Positions 27,433 through 37,173 of a DNA stretch of 64,000 nucleotides are shown here, in pieces (position 1 is the first letter of the stretch; the number at the start of each line of letters is the position of its first letter). Origin of the DNA: Ferruginibacter sp. (GTDB lineage: Bacteria; Bacteroidota; Bacteroidia; Chitinophagales; Chitinophagaceae); NCBI RefSeq assembly GCF_028288465.1, contig NZ_JAQBNR010000022.1, forward strand, positions 62,001-126,000, written 5' to 3'. The translations under genes and the position numbers were made by a program. Below the pieces are notes generated by a model that had not been told where the DNA came from, searched no databases, and saw only the letters and a program-made list of their open reading frames with translations.

Positions 27433-28683
27433 ATGACAGCAACAGATAAAAGAACAACCCTGCAAATACTTACCGAGCCGTTTCAGGCTTTAAAGAATAA
27501 AGTGTTTGCAAAATTATACCTGGCACAAACTATTAGTTTGATTGGAGATGCTTTTACATGGGTTGGTTTAGCATTGTTAGCTTATCAATTAGATAAAGAT
27601 CGTTCAGCTGTAATACTTGCCACAGCTTTAACATTGAGAGTTACGGCATTTATTATTTTTTCACCCTTTGCAGGTGTACTGGCAGATAAGGTTGACCGCA
27701 AGAAAATATTATACATCACTCACTTTATCCGCATGGCAATTATTTGTTGCCTTCCATTTATTAATGCAGAATGGCATATTTATGTTCTGGTATTTTTTCT
27801 AAATGTATTCAATGCCTTTTTTACTCCCACTTACCGTGCAGTTATTCCACAGGTTATTGAAGGAAAGTATTACAGGGAAGCGGTCGGCTTATCTACCGCT
27901 ACTTATCAATTGTTAGGTATATTAGGGCCTGCATTGGCTGGTGTTGTGGCGGTTTGGCTGGGCGCAAGAGAAATATTTTTTATTGATGCCATTTCGTTTA
28001 TTGCAGCCGCATTTTTAATACTTGCTATTCCAAAACAGGAACTGCAAAAAGGCGTAGCAGCAGCCGCACAACAATCACAAAACACATGGGGCGATGTTAT
28101 AAAAGGTATCCGGCTTTTATTCGGCAATAAAACATTGCGCTTTGCCTTAAGCATTGAATTTGTGTCGGCCATTGCTGGTGCAATGATTTTAGTAAACACA
28201 ATCGGGCATACAAAGAATGGCTTGCATTTAGATGATAAATATTATGGCTGGGTAATGGCCACTTTTGGAATTGGTGCTGCCATTGCAGCTTTTGTTGCAG
28301 GCAGTTTAGATAAATCAACTACAAGAAGCATATCGCTGATCAGTGGTGCTTTAATTTTAGGCTTTACCGTTTGTTTTGCCAATTATGTTCCCTATAGTAT
28401 GTTACTGGTATTATGGCTTTTTGCAGGGTTGGGGCAAAGCCTTGCAGAAATGCCTTCGGAAACTTTAATAGCGGAAAATATTGCATCTGCTGACCAGGGA
28501 AAAGTATATGGTTCACACTTTGCATTTTCGCATTTATGGTGGGCAATAACTTATCCCATAGCAGGTTTCTTAGGTATTAGATTTCCTCAAAAAGAATTTT
28601 TATATGGAGGTGTACTTACGCTATTGATTGCGATTGCCGCAATGTTCATTTTTAAACCATCAGTAAAATTTAAAAACAGTTAA
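27433..28683 (+). CDS. MFS exporter
   Basis: A 416-residue MFS protein of the EntS/MFS_3 type with about twelve hydrophobic segments. The loop GVLADKVDRKKIL is the motif A equivalent, and FFTPTYRAVIPQVI is typical of this group. It begins 7 nt after the pump gene and ends 11 nt before the adaptor gene, so it is in the same operon. Its substrate is not known; its position inside a metal-efflux operon suggests metal or metal-complex export, which is inference. Confidence 0.85.
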   Translation: MTATDKRTTLQILTEPFQALKNKVFAKLYLAQTISLIGDAFTWVGLALLAYQLDKDRSAVILATALTLRVTAFIIFSPFAGVLADKVDRKKILYITHFIRMAIICCLPFINAEWHIYVLVFFLNVFNAFFTPTYRAVIPQVIEGKYYREAVGLSTATYQLLGILGPALAGVVAVWLGAREIFFIDAISFIAAAFLILAIPKQELQKGVAAAAQQSQNTWGDVIKGIRLLFGNKTLRFALSIEFVSAIAGAMILVNTIGHTKNGLHLDDKYYGWVMATFGIGAAIAAFVAGSLDKSTTRSISLISGALILGFTVCFANYVPYSMLLVLWLFAGLGQSLAEMPSETLIAENIASADQGKVYGSHFAFSHLWWAITYPIAGFLGIRFPQKEFLYGGVLTLLIAIAAMFIFKPSVKFKNS

Positions 28684-28694
28684 ATCATTATACA

Positions 28695-29825
28695 ATGAAG
28701 AAAATAATCATTCTTTCAAGCATCATACTTACCCTGATATCCTGCGGCAGTGAAAAAAAAGAAGCACCAAATGAAACAGTGCAGGTTACAGGAAATACAG
28801 CAACGCTTACCGATGCACAACTTAAAAATTCCGGGCTGGTTACAGGAAAGCTAAATGAACAAACTATTTCATCCGTGTTGAAAGTAAATGGTAAAATAGA
28901 TGTTCCGCCGCAAAACATGGTATCTGTTAGTGCTCCGCTGGGAGGATACTTAAAGTCAACAAAACTATTGCCGGGTATGCACATCAGCAAAGGCGAAGTA
29001 TTGGCCGTGATGGAAGACCAGCAATATATCCAGTTGCAACAGGATTACCTTACAGCAAAAGCAAACTTTAGTTATAATGAAAGTGAATACAACCGTCAGA
29101 AGGAATTGAACCAAAGCAAAGCCACCAGCGACAAAGTTTTCGAACAAACCAAAGCAGCTTACCTGTCGCAAAATATTTTGATCAAATCACTGGAACAAAA
29201 ATTACAACTGATCAACCTCAATCCGGCACGAATTACTGCAAATAATATTTCAAGAACCATCAATATTTATTCGCCTATCAATGGGTATGTATCCGGCGTA
29301 AATGTAAATATTGGCAAATTCGTAAATCCTTCTGAGGTTTTATTTGAACTGGTTAACCCAACGGATATTCATTTGGCTTTAACTGTATTCGAAAAAGACA
29401 TGAACAAACTTTTCGTAGGGCAAAAATTAATGGCTTATACTAATACCGATCCTGACAAAAAACATCTTTGTACAATTATCTTAATCAGCAAAAACCTTTC
29501 TAATGAAAGAAGCGCTGAAGTGCATTGCCATTTTGAACAGTATGACAAAACATTATTACCAGGTATGTTTATGACTGCCGATATTGAAGTAAAAAGCAAT
29601 AATGCAAAAGTGTTGCCTGATGATGCCATTGTACGTTTTGAAAACAAACAATACGTTTTTATCGCCAAAGGAAAGAACCAGTACGAAATGACAGAAGTGA
29701 AAACCGGTAATACTGAAAATGGGTTTACCGAAATTATTATTGATGAAAAGTTGATGATCGAAACTTTTGTATTTAAAGGAGCTTATAATTTGTTAATGAA
29801 ACTGAAGAATATGGCGGATGAATAA
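28695..29825 (+). CDS. CusB/CzcB-like RND periplasmic adaptor lipoprotein
   Basis: A 376-residue lipoprotein with signal and lipobox LISCGS. It carries the membrane-fusion layout: a lipoyl half (VSVSAPLGGYLKSTKLLPGMHISKG), a coiled-coil hairpin (about 110-175), the returning lipoyl half (INIYSPINGYVSGVNV), a beta-barrel, and a membrane-proximal domain. It joins the inner-membrane pump at 23073 to its outer-membrane part. It follows the MFS gene by 11 nt. It has no His/Met-rich N-terminal extension, so metal capture may be left to the small His-rich protein at 22610. Confidence 0.9.
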   Translation: MKKIIILSSIILTLISCGSEKKEAPNETVQVTGNTATLTDAQLKNSGLVTGKLNEQTISSVLKVNGKIDVPPQNMVSVSAPLGGYLKSTKLLPGMHISKGEVLAVMEDQQYIQLQQDYLTAKANFSYNESEYNRQKELNQSKATSDKVFEQTKAAYLSQNILIKSLEQKLQLINLNPARITANNISRTINIYSPINGYVSGVNVNIGKFVNPSEVLFELVNPTDIHLALTVFEKDMNKLFVGQKLMAYTNTDPDKKHLCTIILISKNLSNERSAEVHCHFEQYDKTLLPGMFMTADIEVKSNNAKVLPDDAIVRFENKQYVFIAKGKNQYEMTEVKTGNTENGFTEIIIDEKLMIETFVFKGAYNLLMKLKNMADE

Positions 29826-29920
29826 GCAAGTTAGCAGGAGCTAAAAATTATAAGTAGATTTAAACCAACCCGGCAGTTCAACAATAAAGCGCCTTTTTAT
29901 TTTCAAGCAATTCTATTCAA

Positions 29921-31192
29921 ATGGAAATACTAATTATTTTCTTCCTTATTATTCTCAATGGCATTTTTTCCATGAGCGAAATTGCCTTGGTGTCATCACG
30001 AAAGTTCAAGTTAGAAGCGGCCGCAAAACGAGGCAATAAAAATGCAAAGAAAGCATTAGAGCTGGCTGGTAATCCCAACACATTTTTATCAACCGTCCAG
30101 ATAGGGATTACATTGATAGGGATACTAACCGGTATCTACAGTGGAGAACAGATTACTGAAGACGTAAAAAGCATCATTATAAAAGTTTCCTTTCTTACAG
30201 AATACGCCCATTCAGTTTCAGTTGTGATTGTATTGATTATACTTACTTTCTTCTCCATCGTTTTCGGCGAATTGATTCCTAAAAGAATTGGCCTGATGTT
30301 TCCGGAAACCATTGCTATGCTGGTAGCCAGGCCAATGACCTATATTTCCATTATTACCAAACCATTTATTTGGCTACTTACAAAAACAAACGATTTATTC
30401 CTCAGCATCTTCGGTTTAAAAGGTAAGAAAGATGGTATCGTAAGTGAAGAAGAAATAAAAGCCATTGTTCAGGAAAGTGCCGAGGGTGGTGAGATACGGG
30501 AGATAGAACAGGATATTGTTCACCGGGTTTTTGCATTGGGTGATCGTAAGGTTAGTGAATTGATGACTCACCGGAGCGATTTGGTTTATTTCGACATAAC
30601 AGATGATCTTGCTACCATTAAACAAAGGGCTGAAATGGAACCGCACTCAATATACCCGGTTGTAAATAAAAGTTTGGATAAAACCCTCGGCATTGTTTCT
30701 GTAAAAGATATTTTTCCAAAAAACTTTAAAGACGCTGCTTTTAACCTGCAGCAATTTTTAAAGCAACCTGCTATGGTTCATGGCAATACCCCGGCTTATA
30801 AAATCTTAGAACAGTTCAGGGAATCAAAACTGCATTATGCTTTTGTAATAGATGAATATGGCATTGTGGAAGGACTGGTAAGTATGGATGATATACTGGA
30901 TGCTTTAGTAGGCGATGCTACAGAATATAACCAGGATGAATATGGCATTGTACAGCGGGATGAAAATAGCTGGCTTGCTGATGGTCAATATCCTTTCTTT
31001 GAATTTTTAAACTATTTTGATTTAGCTGAAGAAAAAATAAAAGGCGATTACAATACGATCGGCGGGTTAATATTGGCTGAATTAAATCATATACCTGCCG
31101 CAGGCGAAAAAGTAAAATGGTATAAGTTTAATTTTGAAATAATGGATATGGATGGACAAAGGATCGATAAAATCCTGGTAAGTATTAAATAA
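29921..31192 (+). CDS. CNNM/CorC (HlyC) family protein
   Basis: A 423-residue protein: an N-terminal CNNM (DUF21) membrane domain with about four segments (FFLIILNGIFSMSEIALVSSRK, then ELIPKRIGL), a pair of CBS domains (about 200-320, ELMTHRSDLV and MVHGNTPAYKIL) and a C-terminal CorC/HlyC domain (about 340-423). Family members are tied to Mg2+ or Co2+ transport and metal tolerance; the older name haemolysin is misleading. It stands between the efflux operon and the chromate genes, 12 nt before the first ChrB gene, so may be part of the latter. Confidence 0.85.
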   Translation: MEILIIFFLIILNGIFSMSEIALVSSRKFKLEAAAKRGNKNAKKALELAGNPNTFLSTVQIGITLIGILTGIYSGEQITEDVKSIIIKVSFLTEYAHSVSVVIVLIILTFFSIVFGELIPKRIGLMFPETIAMLVARPMTYISIITKPFIWLLTKTNDLFLSIFGLKGKKDGIVSEEEIKAIVQESAEGGEIREIEQDIVHRVFALGDRKVSELMTHRSDLVYFDITDDLATIKQRAEMEPHSIYPVVNKSLDKTLGIVSVKDIFPKNFKDAAFNLQQFLKQPAMVHGNTPAYKILEQFRESKLHYAFVIDEYGIVEGLVSMDDILDALVGDATEYNQDEYGIVQRDENSWLADGQYPFFEFLNYFDLAEEKIKGDYNTIGGLILAELNHIPAAGEKVKWYKFNFEIMDMDGQRIDKILVSIK

Positions 31193-31203
31193 TCTTTAGT
31201 ATT

Positions 31204-32058
31204 ATGAAATGGATCACAAGAGAACGCCCGAAGATTGACCGCATTGCCTGCCCCTGGCTCATTAAAAACTTTGTAGATAAAGAGGCCGAATTTATTTACG
31301 TACCTGCAAGCCAGGTACTAGAAAAGGCAGATAAAATAAAAGCAATTCCTTTTGATATTCCTGATGTAGAATTTTCACATCATGATGATAAATGTACTTT
31401 TGATTACATCATTGAAAAATATAAAATTACAGATGCTGCAATACTTGCAATGGCACCCATTGTAAGAGGTGCCGATACTGACAGGCATGATATAGCCAGC
31501 CAGGCTTCCGGGCTTTGGGCTATTTCAGCAGGCTTGGCTTATAATACAAAAGACGATTATAAACTACTGGAAAAAGGCATGATGATTTATGATGCCCTGT
31601 ATAGCTGGGCCAAGCATCTGCAAAAAGAAAAGCATACACAAAACCCGGTTGATCATTTATTCATTGATGTGTTTAATAAATTCATCAACCAGAAAGCTGC
31701 ACAAAAGAAAACACCGGATTGGGTTAAAGAATTAAAAGAAATAATTCAGGACCAGATTGACACCAATTTAAGTTTGACGGATATTTCCAAAAGCCTTGAT
31801 ATAAATCCTTCTTATTTATCAAGGGAATTTTCCAAGCACTTCAATAATCTTTCCTTCGGAAAATATATCAGGAAACTACGCATTGAAAAAGCAATTGAAC
31901 TAATAAAAGCGGGCAGCTATTCACTTACAGAAGTAGCCTATCTCACCGGCTTTTCAGACCAGAGCCATTTTACAAGAATCTTTAAACAACACACCGGTAA
32001 AAATCCATCCACTTACAAAAAAGAACTGGCAAAAAGTAAAGCAGGTACAAAAGGTTAA
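31204..32058 (+). CDS. ChrB domain fused to an AraC-type DNA-binding domain
   Basis: A 284-residue protein. Residues 1-150 are a chromate-resistance ChrB domain: MKWITRERPKIDRIACPWLIKNF, EFSHHDDKCTFD, IVRGADTDR and ALYSWAKHL. Residues about 175-278 are an AraC/XylS helix-turn-helix pair: LSLTDISKSLDINPSYLSREFSKHF and LTEVAYLTGFSDQSHFTRIFKQHTG. Usual ChrB proteins carry a different, N-terminal winged helix. Here the sensor seems re-wired to an AraC output. It is likely the chromate- or oxidant-responsive activator of the operon. The paralogue that follows has only the ChrB domain. Confidence 0.85.
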   Translation: MKWITRERPKIDRIACPWLIKNFVDKEAEFIYVPASQVLEKADKIKAIPFDIPDVEFSHHDDKCTFDYIIEKYKITDAAILAMAPIVRGADTDRHDIASQASGLWAISAGLAYNTKDDYKLLEKGMMIYDALYSWAKHLQKEKHTQNPVDHLFIDVFNKFINQKAAQKKTPDWVKELKEIIQDQIDTNLSLTDISKSLDINPSYLSREFSKHFNNLSFGKYIRKLRIEKAIELIKAGSYSLTEVAYLTGFSDQSHFTRIFKQHTGKNPSTYKKELAKSKAGTKG

Positions 32059-32115
32059 TTGCATTCTATTTAATAACTTTTTATCTTTTCAAATTTGCAT
32101 GTTAAATAATGCAAC

Positions 32116-32568
32116 ATGAAATGGATAACAAGAGAACGACCCAAAATAGACAGGATAGCCTGCCCATGGCTTATCAAAAACTTTGTAGATAAGGATGCAA
32201 CGTTTTTTTATGTTCCAAAAGATCAGGTGTTTGAAAAAGCAATGGAATTAGATGCGATACCTTATGATATTCCGGGAGCAGAATACTCCCATTATCATGT
32301 CGAATGTACATTTGATTTTATCATTCACAAACATCAACTCACAGATCCGGCTTTATTGCAAATCGCTTTAATTGTCCGTGGGGCGGATACCGACCGGTTT
32401 GATTTAGCGCAACAGTCAGCCGGGCTATGGGCCATCTCAGCAGGGCTTTCTTACAATTATGCCAATGATCACGAGATGCTTGAACTTGGAATGAAGTTAT
32501 ACGATGCTTTATATAGCTGGGCAAAATATGTACCACAAGAAAAACACACCTGGAACCCAAATCTTTAA
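32116..32568 (+). CDS. ChrB-domain protein (stand-alone paralogue)
   Basis: A 150-residue protein that is a close paralogue of the first half of the preceding gene, with the same MKWITRERPKIDRIACPWLIKNF start, IVRGADTDR and SAGLWAISAGL. It lacks any DNA-binding part. Key His and Asp residues in EYSHYHVECTFD and GADTDR are kept, so it may be the enzymatic or metal-binding form. It lies between the ChrB-AraC fusion and chrA, 20 nt before chrA. Confidence 0.85.
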   Translation: MKWITRERPKIDRIACPWLIKNFVDKDATFFYVPKDQVFEKAMELDAIPYDIPGAEYSHYHVECTFDFIIHKHQLTDPALLQIALIVRGADTDRFDLAQQSAGLWAISAGLSYNYANDHEMLELGMKLYDALYSWAKYVPQEKHTWNPNL

Positions 32569-32588
32569 AAATAAAATAACTGCACTAA

Positions 32589-33754
32589 ATGAATCAACCT
32601 GCTTACACACTCCGTGAACTGATTATTTACTTCTTAAAATTAGGCACAATCGGCTTTGGTGGTCCTGTTGCACTTGTGGGCTACATGCACCGTGACCTTG
32701 TAGAAAAGTGCACCTGGATTTCAGAAGAAGACTATCGGGAAGGATTGGCGCTGGCGCAATTAGCTCCGGGACCATTGGCAGCACAGTTAGGTATTTATAT
32801 GGGCTTTGTACATTACCGGGTTTTAGGTGCAACCTTATGCGGTCTTGCTTTTGTGATACCTTCTTTTATTATGGTAGTGTTGCTGGGCATCATTTATAAA
32901 CTATTTGGCGGGCTGCCCTGGATGCAGGCAGTGTTTTATGGGGTGGGTGCTGCAGTGATAGGTATTATTATTATGAGCAGTTACAAGCTTACATTAAAGT
33001 CTGTTGGAAAAATACAATTGCAAGCCATTAAACAAAATTGGTTGCTGTGGCTTTTTTATGCAGCGGGTATCATTGTAACTGTAATCACCAAATCAGAAAA
33101 CGTTTTACTATTCGTTGCCGCAGGGTTGATCTATATGTTTGTAAAGGCTCCTCCGGCATGGATAAAAAAACCTATTGCTGCAAACAGTATCATTCTCGGC
33201 ATTACTGGCTTTTGGCAATTTGAATGGAATACGTTGGGGAAAATTGGATGGTTCTTTACAAAGCCGGTGCCTTTGTATTTGGAAGTGGCTTGGCAATTGT
33301 TCCTTTTTTACACGCAGGTGTAGTAACAGAAAATCACTGGCTCACCGAACAGCAATTTGTCGACGCAGTGGCAGTAGCCATGATAACGCCCGGCCCGGTT
33401 GTAATTACCGTAGGTTTTATCGGCTACCTGATAGCCGGTTTTCCTGGTGCCTCTGTTGCAGCTCTGGCAACTTTTTTACCATGCTATTTATTTACAGTTA
33501 TTCCTGCACCGTACTTTAAAAAGATTGCAAAAAATAAGTCGATCAAAGCATTTGTAGATGGCATTACTGCTGCCGTTGTTGGAGCATTGGTGGGGGCAGT
33601 AATTGTGATAGCTACCAGGAGCATCATTGATATACCGACAGCCTTAATAGCTTTGGCTTCTTTATTATCCTTAATTTACATTAAGAAAATTCAGGAGCCT
33701 TATGTAATTGCCGTGGCAGCATTGCTGGGGCTTTTATTAAAGTTATTATTGTAA
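32589..33754 (+). pseudogene. chrA: chrA chromate transporter with one-base frameshift
   Basis: The first frame (32589-33323) gives a ChrA half: FLKLGTIGFGGPVALVGYM, LAQLAPGPLAAQLGIYMG, then helices up to IGWFFTK. The second half (KAGAFVFGSGLAIVPFLHAG, VAMITPGPVVITVGFIGYL and so on) continues in the -1 frame to 33754. The slip is near 33255-33263; a base is missing there. The two halves together make a normal bidomain ChrA of about 390 residues, which expels chromate. The overlapping frames have no good internal start, so separate half-proteins are unlikely. Either the gene is dead or the read has an indel. Confidence 0.85.
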
Positions 33755-33758
33755 ATAA

Positions 33759-36186
33759 ATGTTGACACGAACCCGGAATATTGTTATTAAAAGTTTTCTA
33801 GCTTTCTCATTATCCTTTTTTAGCCAGTTTCTGTTGGCGCAAAAAACGGGAAAGGTTACAGGTCGTGTTTTTGATAAAGACATCCCATTGGAATTTGTTA
33901 CTGTTACTATTTTTAATCAGGCAGATACAGGAAAAGTTGCATACTATGCTACCACTGATACTTCAGGATCATTTATAATTGATCCGATTGAGTTCGGCAA
34001 ATACATTATAAAATTCAGTTTGATTGGCTACAAACCATCTGCACAAAACTTTTCGGTTACAGCAACGGCAGGTACAATAAAATTTGAAAACTATAAGCTA
34101 AACAAGGATGTAAAACTTTCTTCAAACAGTAACAGTGACTTCTCAAAAAAAACTGATTGAAAAAACACCGCAGGGTTTTATTGTAAATGCTGCAGCAAAT
34201 ATTACTGCTACCGGAGGAACCGCTACCGACATACTTAAAAACACCCCTACCATATCGGTAGATGCAGAAGGAGCAATTACTTTAAGGGGGAAAACGCCCC
34301 TAATATTAATCAACGGCAGAAATTCCAATTTAAGTAACCCTGACGAGATACCTGCCAGCAGTATTGAGAGTATAGAAATCATCAATAATCCCACAGCTAA
34401 ATATGATGCTAATGCGGAAAGCGGTATCATCAATATTAAACTTAAAAAAAATAAGCAAAACGGCACCAATGGAGCTGTGGCATTGGGTGCAGGGTTGGGC
34501 AGCCGGGGCAGAATAAACAGTTCCTTTCTTGTAAACCAGAAAACAAAAAAATGGAATCTTGGCTTAGGATACGATAACCGCTTTGCAGGGCGAACAAGAA
34601 AAATTAATGGAAGCCGTACCAACTTTTATATGCCCGATGAATATTTATTAAATCAAAAAAGGCAAGACAAAAGATTAGAGCAATTGCAAAACCTCAAGTT
34701 CAATGCTGACTTCTCTCCTGACACTAAGAATACTTTTTCTTTTGAAGCCATTGGCAATATGGAAGGCCAAGACAACAATGAAAGTTTAAACAGTGCTTTA
34801 TATAAACAGAACAACGACTTGAATTCTAACACCAACAGGCACTCCATTGAAATAGAACGTTCGAAAGTAGCTGAGTTTGCTATGGACTACAACAGGAAAT
34901 TTAATAATGAAAGAAAGACACTGTCAGCAAATATAACCTCATCAATAAACCGAGATAGGGAGAATACAAATATCACATCTCAGTCCCTTGATAAATACGA
35001 CATAGGTACAGGAAATACCTGGTATCAACGAACACATAATTATGAAAATGGCAATGTCTCCACAGCAAAATTAGATTATGCGTTCCCTGCTTCTAAAAGA
35101 GCTATAATTGAAACCGGTTACAAAGGAATTTATAGAAGTATACATGCAGATTTCCAAACCTCAGATTTAGTAAACAATATCTATGTAGTTAACACCGGCG
35201 CCAGCAATATCTTTAAATTTAATGAACAGGTTCATGCAGCTTATGTTCAATACAGTTCAAGCTTTGGTAAAACTGTGACAGAAAACTGGAAATATGATGT
35301 AGGCGTAAGAGCAGAGCAGGTTTTGAATGATGGAAACACACAAAGCAACAGCACGAAGTTTACCAATAATTATCTTAAATTATTTCCAACAGCAAGTCTT
35401 GTCTATTATCATACAGCGGATGAATACTGGAAAATTAGTTATGGCAAAAGAATCAATCGCCCCGGTTTAGGCCAGCTCAATCCTTTTACAGATATAACGG
35501 ATTCTCTGAATCCACATAGTGGTAACCCAAATTTAAAACCGGAAATTATTCATGCGATGGAATTAGGGTATAGCAAAGAATGGAACAAATACAGCCTGTC
35601 TTCCAATCTCTTTTATCGCTATGCCATAAATACCATCAGGCAATATTCCCAATTGCAGCCCAATGGTGCCAATTTTACCTTTCCTATAAATATCGGCAAT
35701 GCAACAACCTACGGAATTGAAAACGTATTTAACGCAAAGCCGTCAAAGTTGTATGATTTTAATGTCAGCCTTTCTCTGTTTCAGCAAAAATTAAATGGAG
35801 ATAATATTTCAACCGATGCAGTTCAATCCGCTTTCGGTTGGTATGCCAAATTGATAAACAATTTTGTGCTATGGAAGGATAGCAAGTTACAGGTTACAGG
35901 CACCTACAATTCCGCACTTCCCACACCGCAGGGTAAAAGAATTGCCCAGTACTTCGCAGACCTTGGGTATCAACAAAAATTGGGCAAAAGCAATGCACGG
36001 CTGGGTTTAACGGTGACTGATGTGTTTAATACATTCAAAAGCGGCTATATCAACAACACGCCTGAGTTTTCAAATTACCGGTATGGCAAGGCAGATACAA
36101 GGGCTTTCATCATCACATTTGCGTATTTTTTTAAATCAGCTTTTAAAGAGAAATTATTAGAAAATAAATTTTCAACCGATTATTAA
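33759..36186 (+). pseudogene. Outer-membrane beta-barrel (TonB-dependent) receptor with one-base frameshift
   Basis: The first frame (33759-34160) has a signal peptide and a carboxypeptidase-like beta-sandwich (residues about 30-115, GKVTGRVFDKDIPLEFVTV). The second (34135-36186) continues with the TonB-plug-like stretch QKKLIEKTPQGFIVNAAANITATGGTATD, GKTPLILINGR, ESIEIINNPTAKYDA, then an outer-membrane barrel. One extra T in CTTTCTT (34117-34119) breaks the frame: removing it gives LQTVTVTSQKK. The whole would be a receptor of about 805 residues. It starts 4 nt after chrA and is probably in the chromate operon. The substrate is unknown. Confidence 0.85.
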
Positions 36187-36196
36187 AACAAAAAAC

Positions 36197-37162
36197 ATGA
36201 AACAGTTAATTAGAAAAATCCCGTTATGTGTTTCTATTGTTACAGGTATGGTAATAGCATCCTGCAACAATACCGCAACGCAACCGGTCGTAGCTGAAAC
36301 GAAAAAAGACACCATTGCCTGTTCCCCTGAAAGTAGTAAGCTGGATACCGCTAAAATTGCGGAGGTTACGGGCATGAAGGGCACAGTAAAAAATGGTGAA
36401 TACAAAATCACTGTTCCGCAAAATGACCTGCACATAGTAGTAGATGGATTTAAAATAATTCCACCGATGGGATTGGGTACATGGATAGCATTTACTCCCT
36501 GCGGCGATAGTGTAATGATGATGGGTGATATTATCTTATCTGAAAATGATGTAGCCCCGGTACAGCAGGAGGTGATCAGGCAGGGTCTTTCCATCACCGC
36601 TATTCACAATCACTTTGTACGCAACAGGCCCAATGTAATGTATATGCATATTGATGGCTTTGGTAATGCCGCAACACTTGCAGCCAATGCAAAAGCTATT
36701 TTGAACAAGGTAAGTGAGGTAAGAGGCGCAGATCCCAAAGCAGCCAAAGGCGACAGCGTTGTAAATACTTTAAACATCCCCATGCTGGATTCTTTGATGG
36801 GGCATAAAGGGGAAAGGAGCAAGGGCGTGTACAAATACACTATTGGCAGGCCCGATGTAATGCTTAAAGAACATGGTGTTCCTATCAGCACTTTTATGGG
36901 TTTCAATACCTGGGCGGCGTGGCAGGGAACACCGGAAAAAGCAGCAGTAGCTGGCGATTTTACCATGCTGATGGATGAAGTGCAACCTGTAATTAAAACA
37001 CTTATTGAAAATGGAATTGAGGTAGTAGCGGTTCATAATCACATGGTTCACGAAGAACCAAAAATTTTCTTCCTGCATTATTGGGGTGTTGGCCCTGCGG
37101 AAAAGCTGGCAAAAGGATTAAAGGCGGCCTTAGATAAAACAGGAAAAGGTATGGGGCATTAA
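36197..37162 (+). CDS. DUF1259 (LppY/LpqO-type) lipoprotein
   Basis: A 321-residue lipoprotein (lipobox VIASCN) with a tandem DUF1259 arrangement. Repeat one has ITAIHNHFVRNRPNVMYMHIDGFG and repeat two VVAVHNHMVHEEPKIFFLHYWGVG, the latter near the C-terminus. The family is described only from mycobacterial LppY/LpqO and metal islands; its biochemical role is unknown. The conserved His-Asn-His motifs could bind metal. It follows the receptor gene by 10 nt and precedes the propeller protein by 11 nt. The internal duplication is seen; the function is not known. Confidence 0.8.
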   Translation: MKQLIRKIPLCVSIVTGMVIASCNNTATQPVVAETKKDTIACSPESSKLDTAKIAEVTGMKGTVKNGEYKITVPQNDLHIVVDGFKIIPPMGLGTWIAFTPCGDSVMMMGDIILSENDVAPVQQEVIRQGLSITAIHNHFVRNRPNVMYMHIDGFGNAATLAANAKAILNKVSEVRGADPKAAKGDSVVNTLNIPMLDSLMGHKGERSKGVYKYTIGRPDVMLKEHGVPISTFMGFNTWAAWQGTPEKAAVAGDFTMLMDEVQPVIKTLIENGIEVVAVHNHMVHEEPKIFFLHYWGVGPAEKLAKGLKAALDKTGKGMGH

Positions 37163-37173
37163 AATATAGCAGG

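Noticed and set aside
32339..32560. Minus-strand frame within the ChrB paralogue
   Set aside because: Antisense shadow of a well-supported coding region.
33224..33754. Second ChrA half as a separate short gene
   Set aside because: Its start lies inside the first frame, upstream of a conserved junction, so a frameshift of one bidomain gene fits better.
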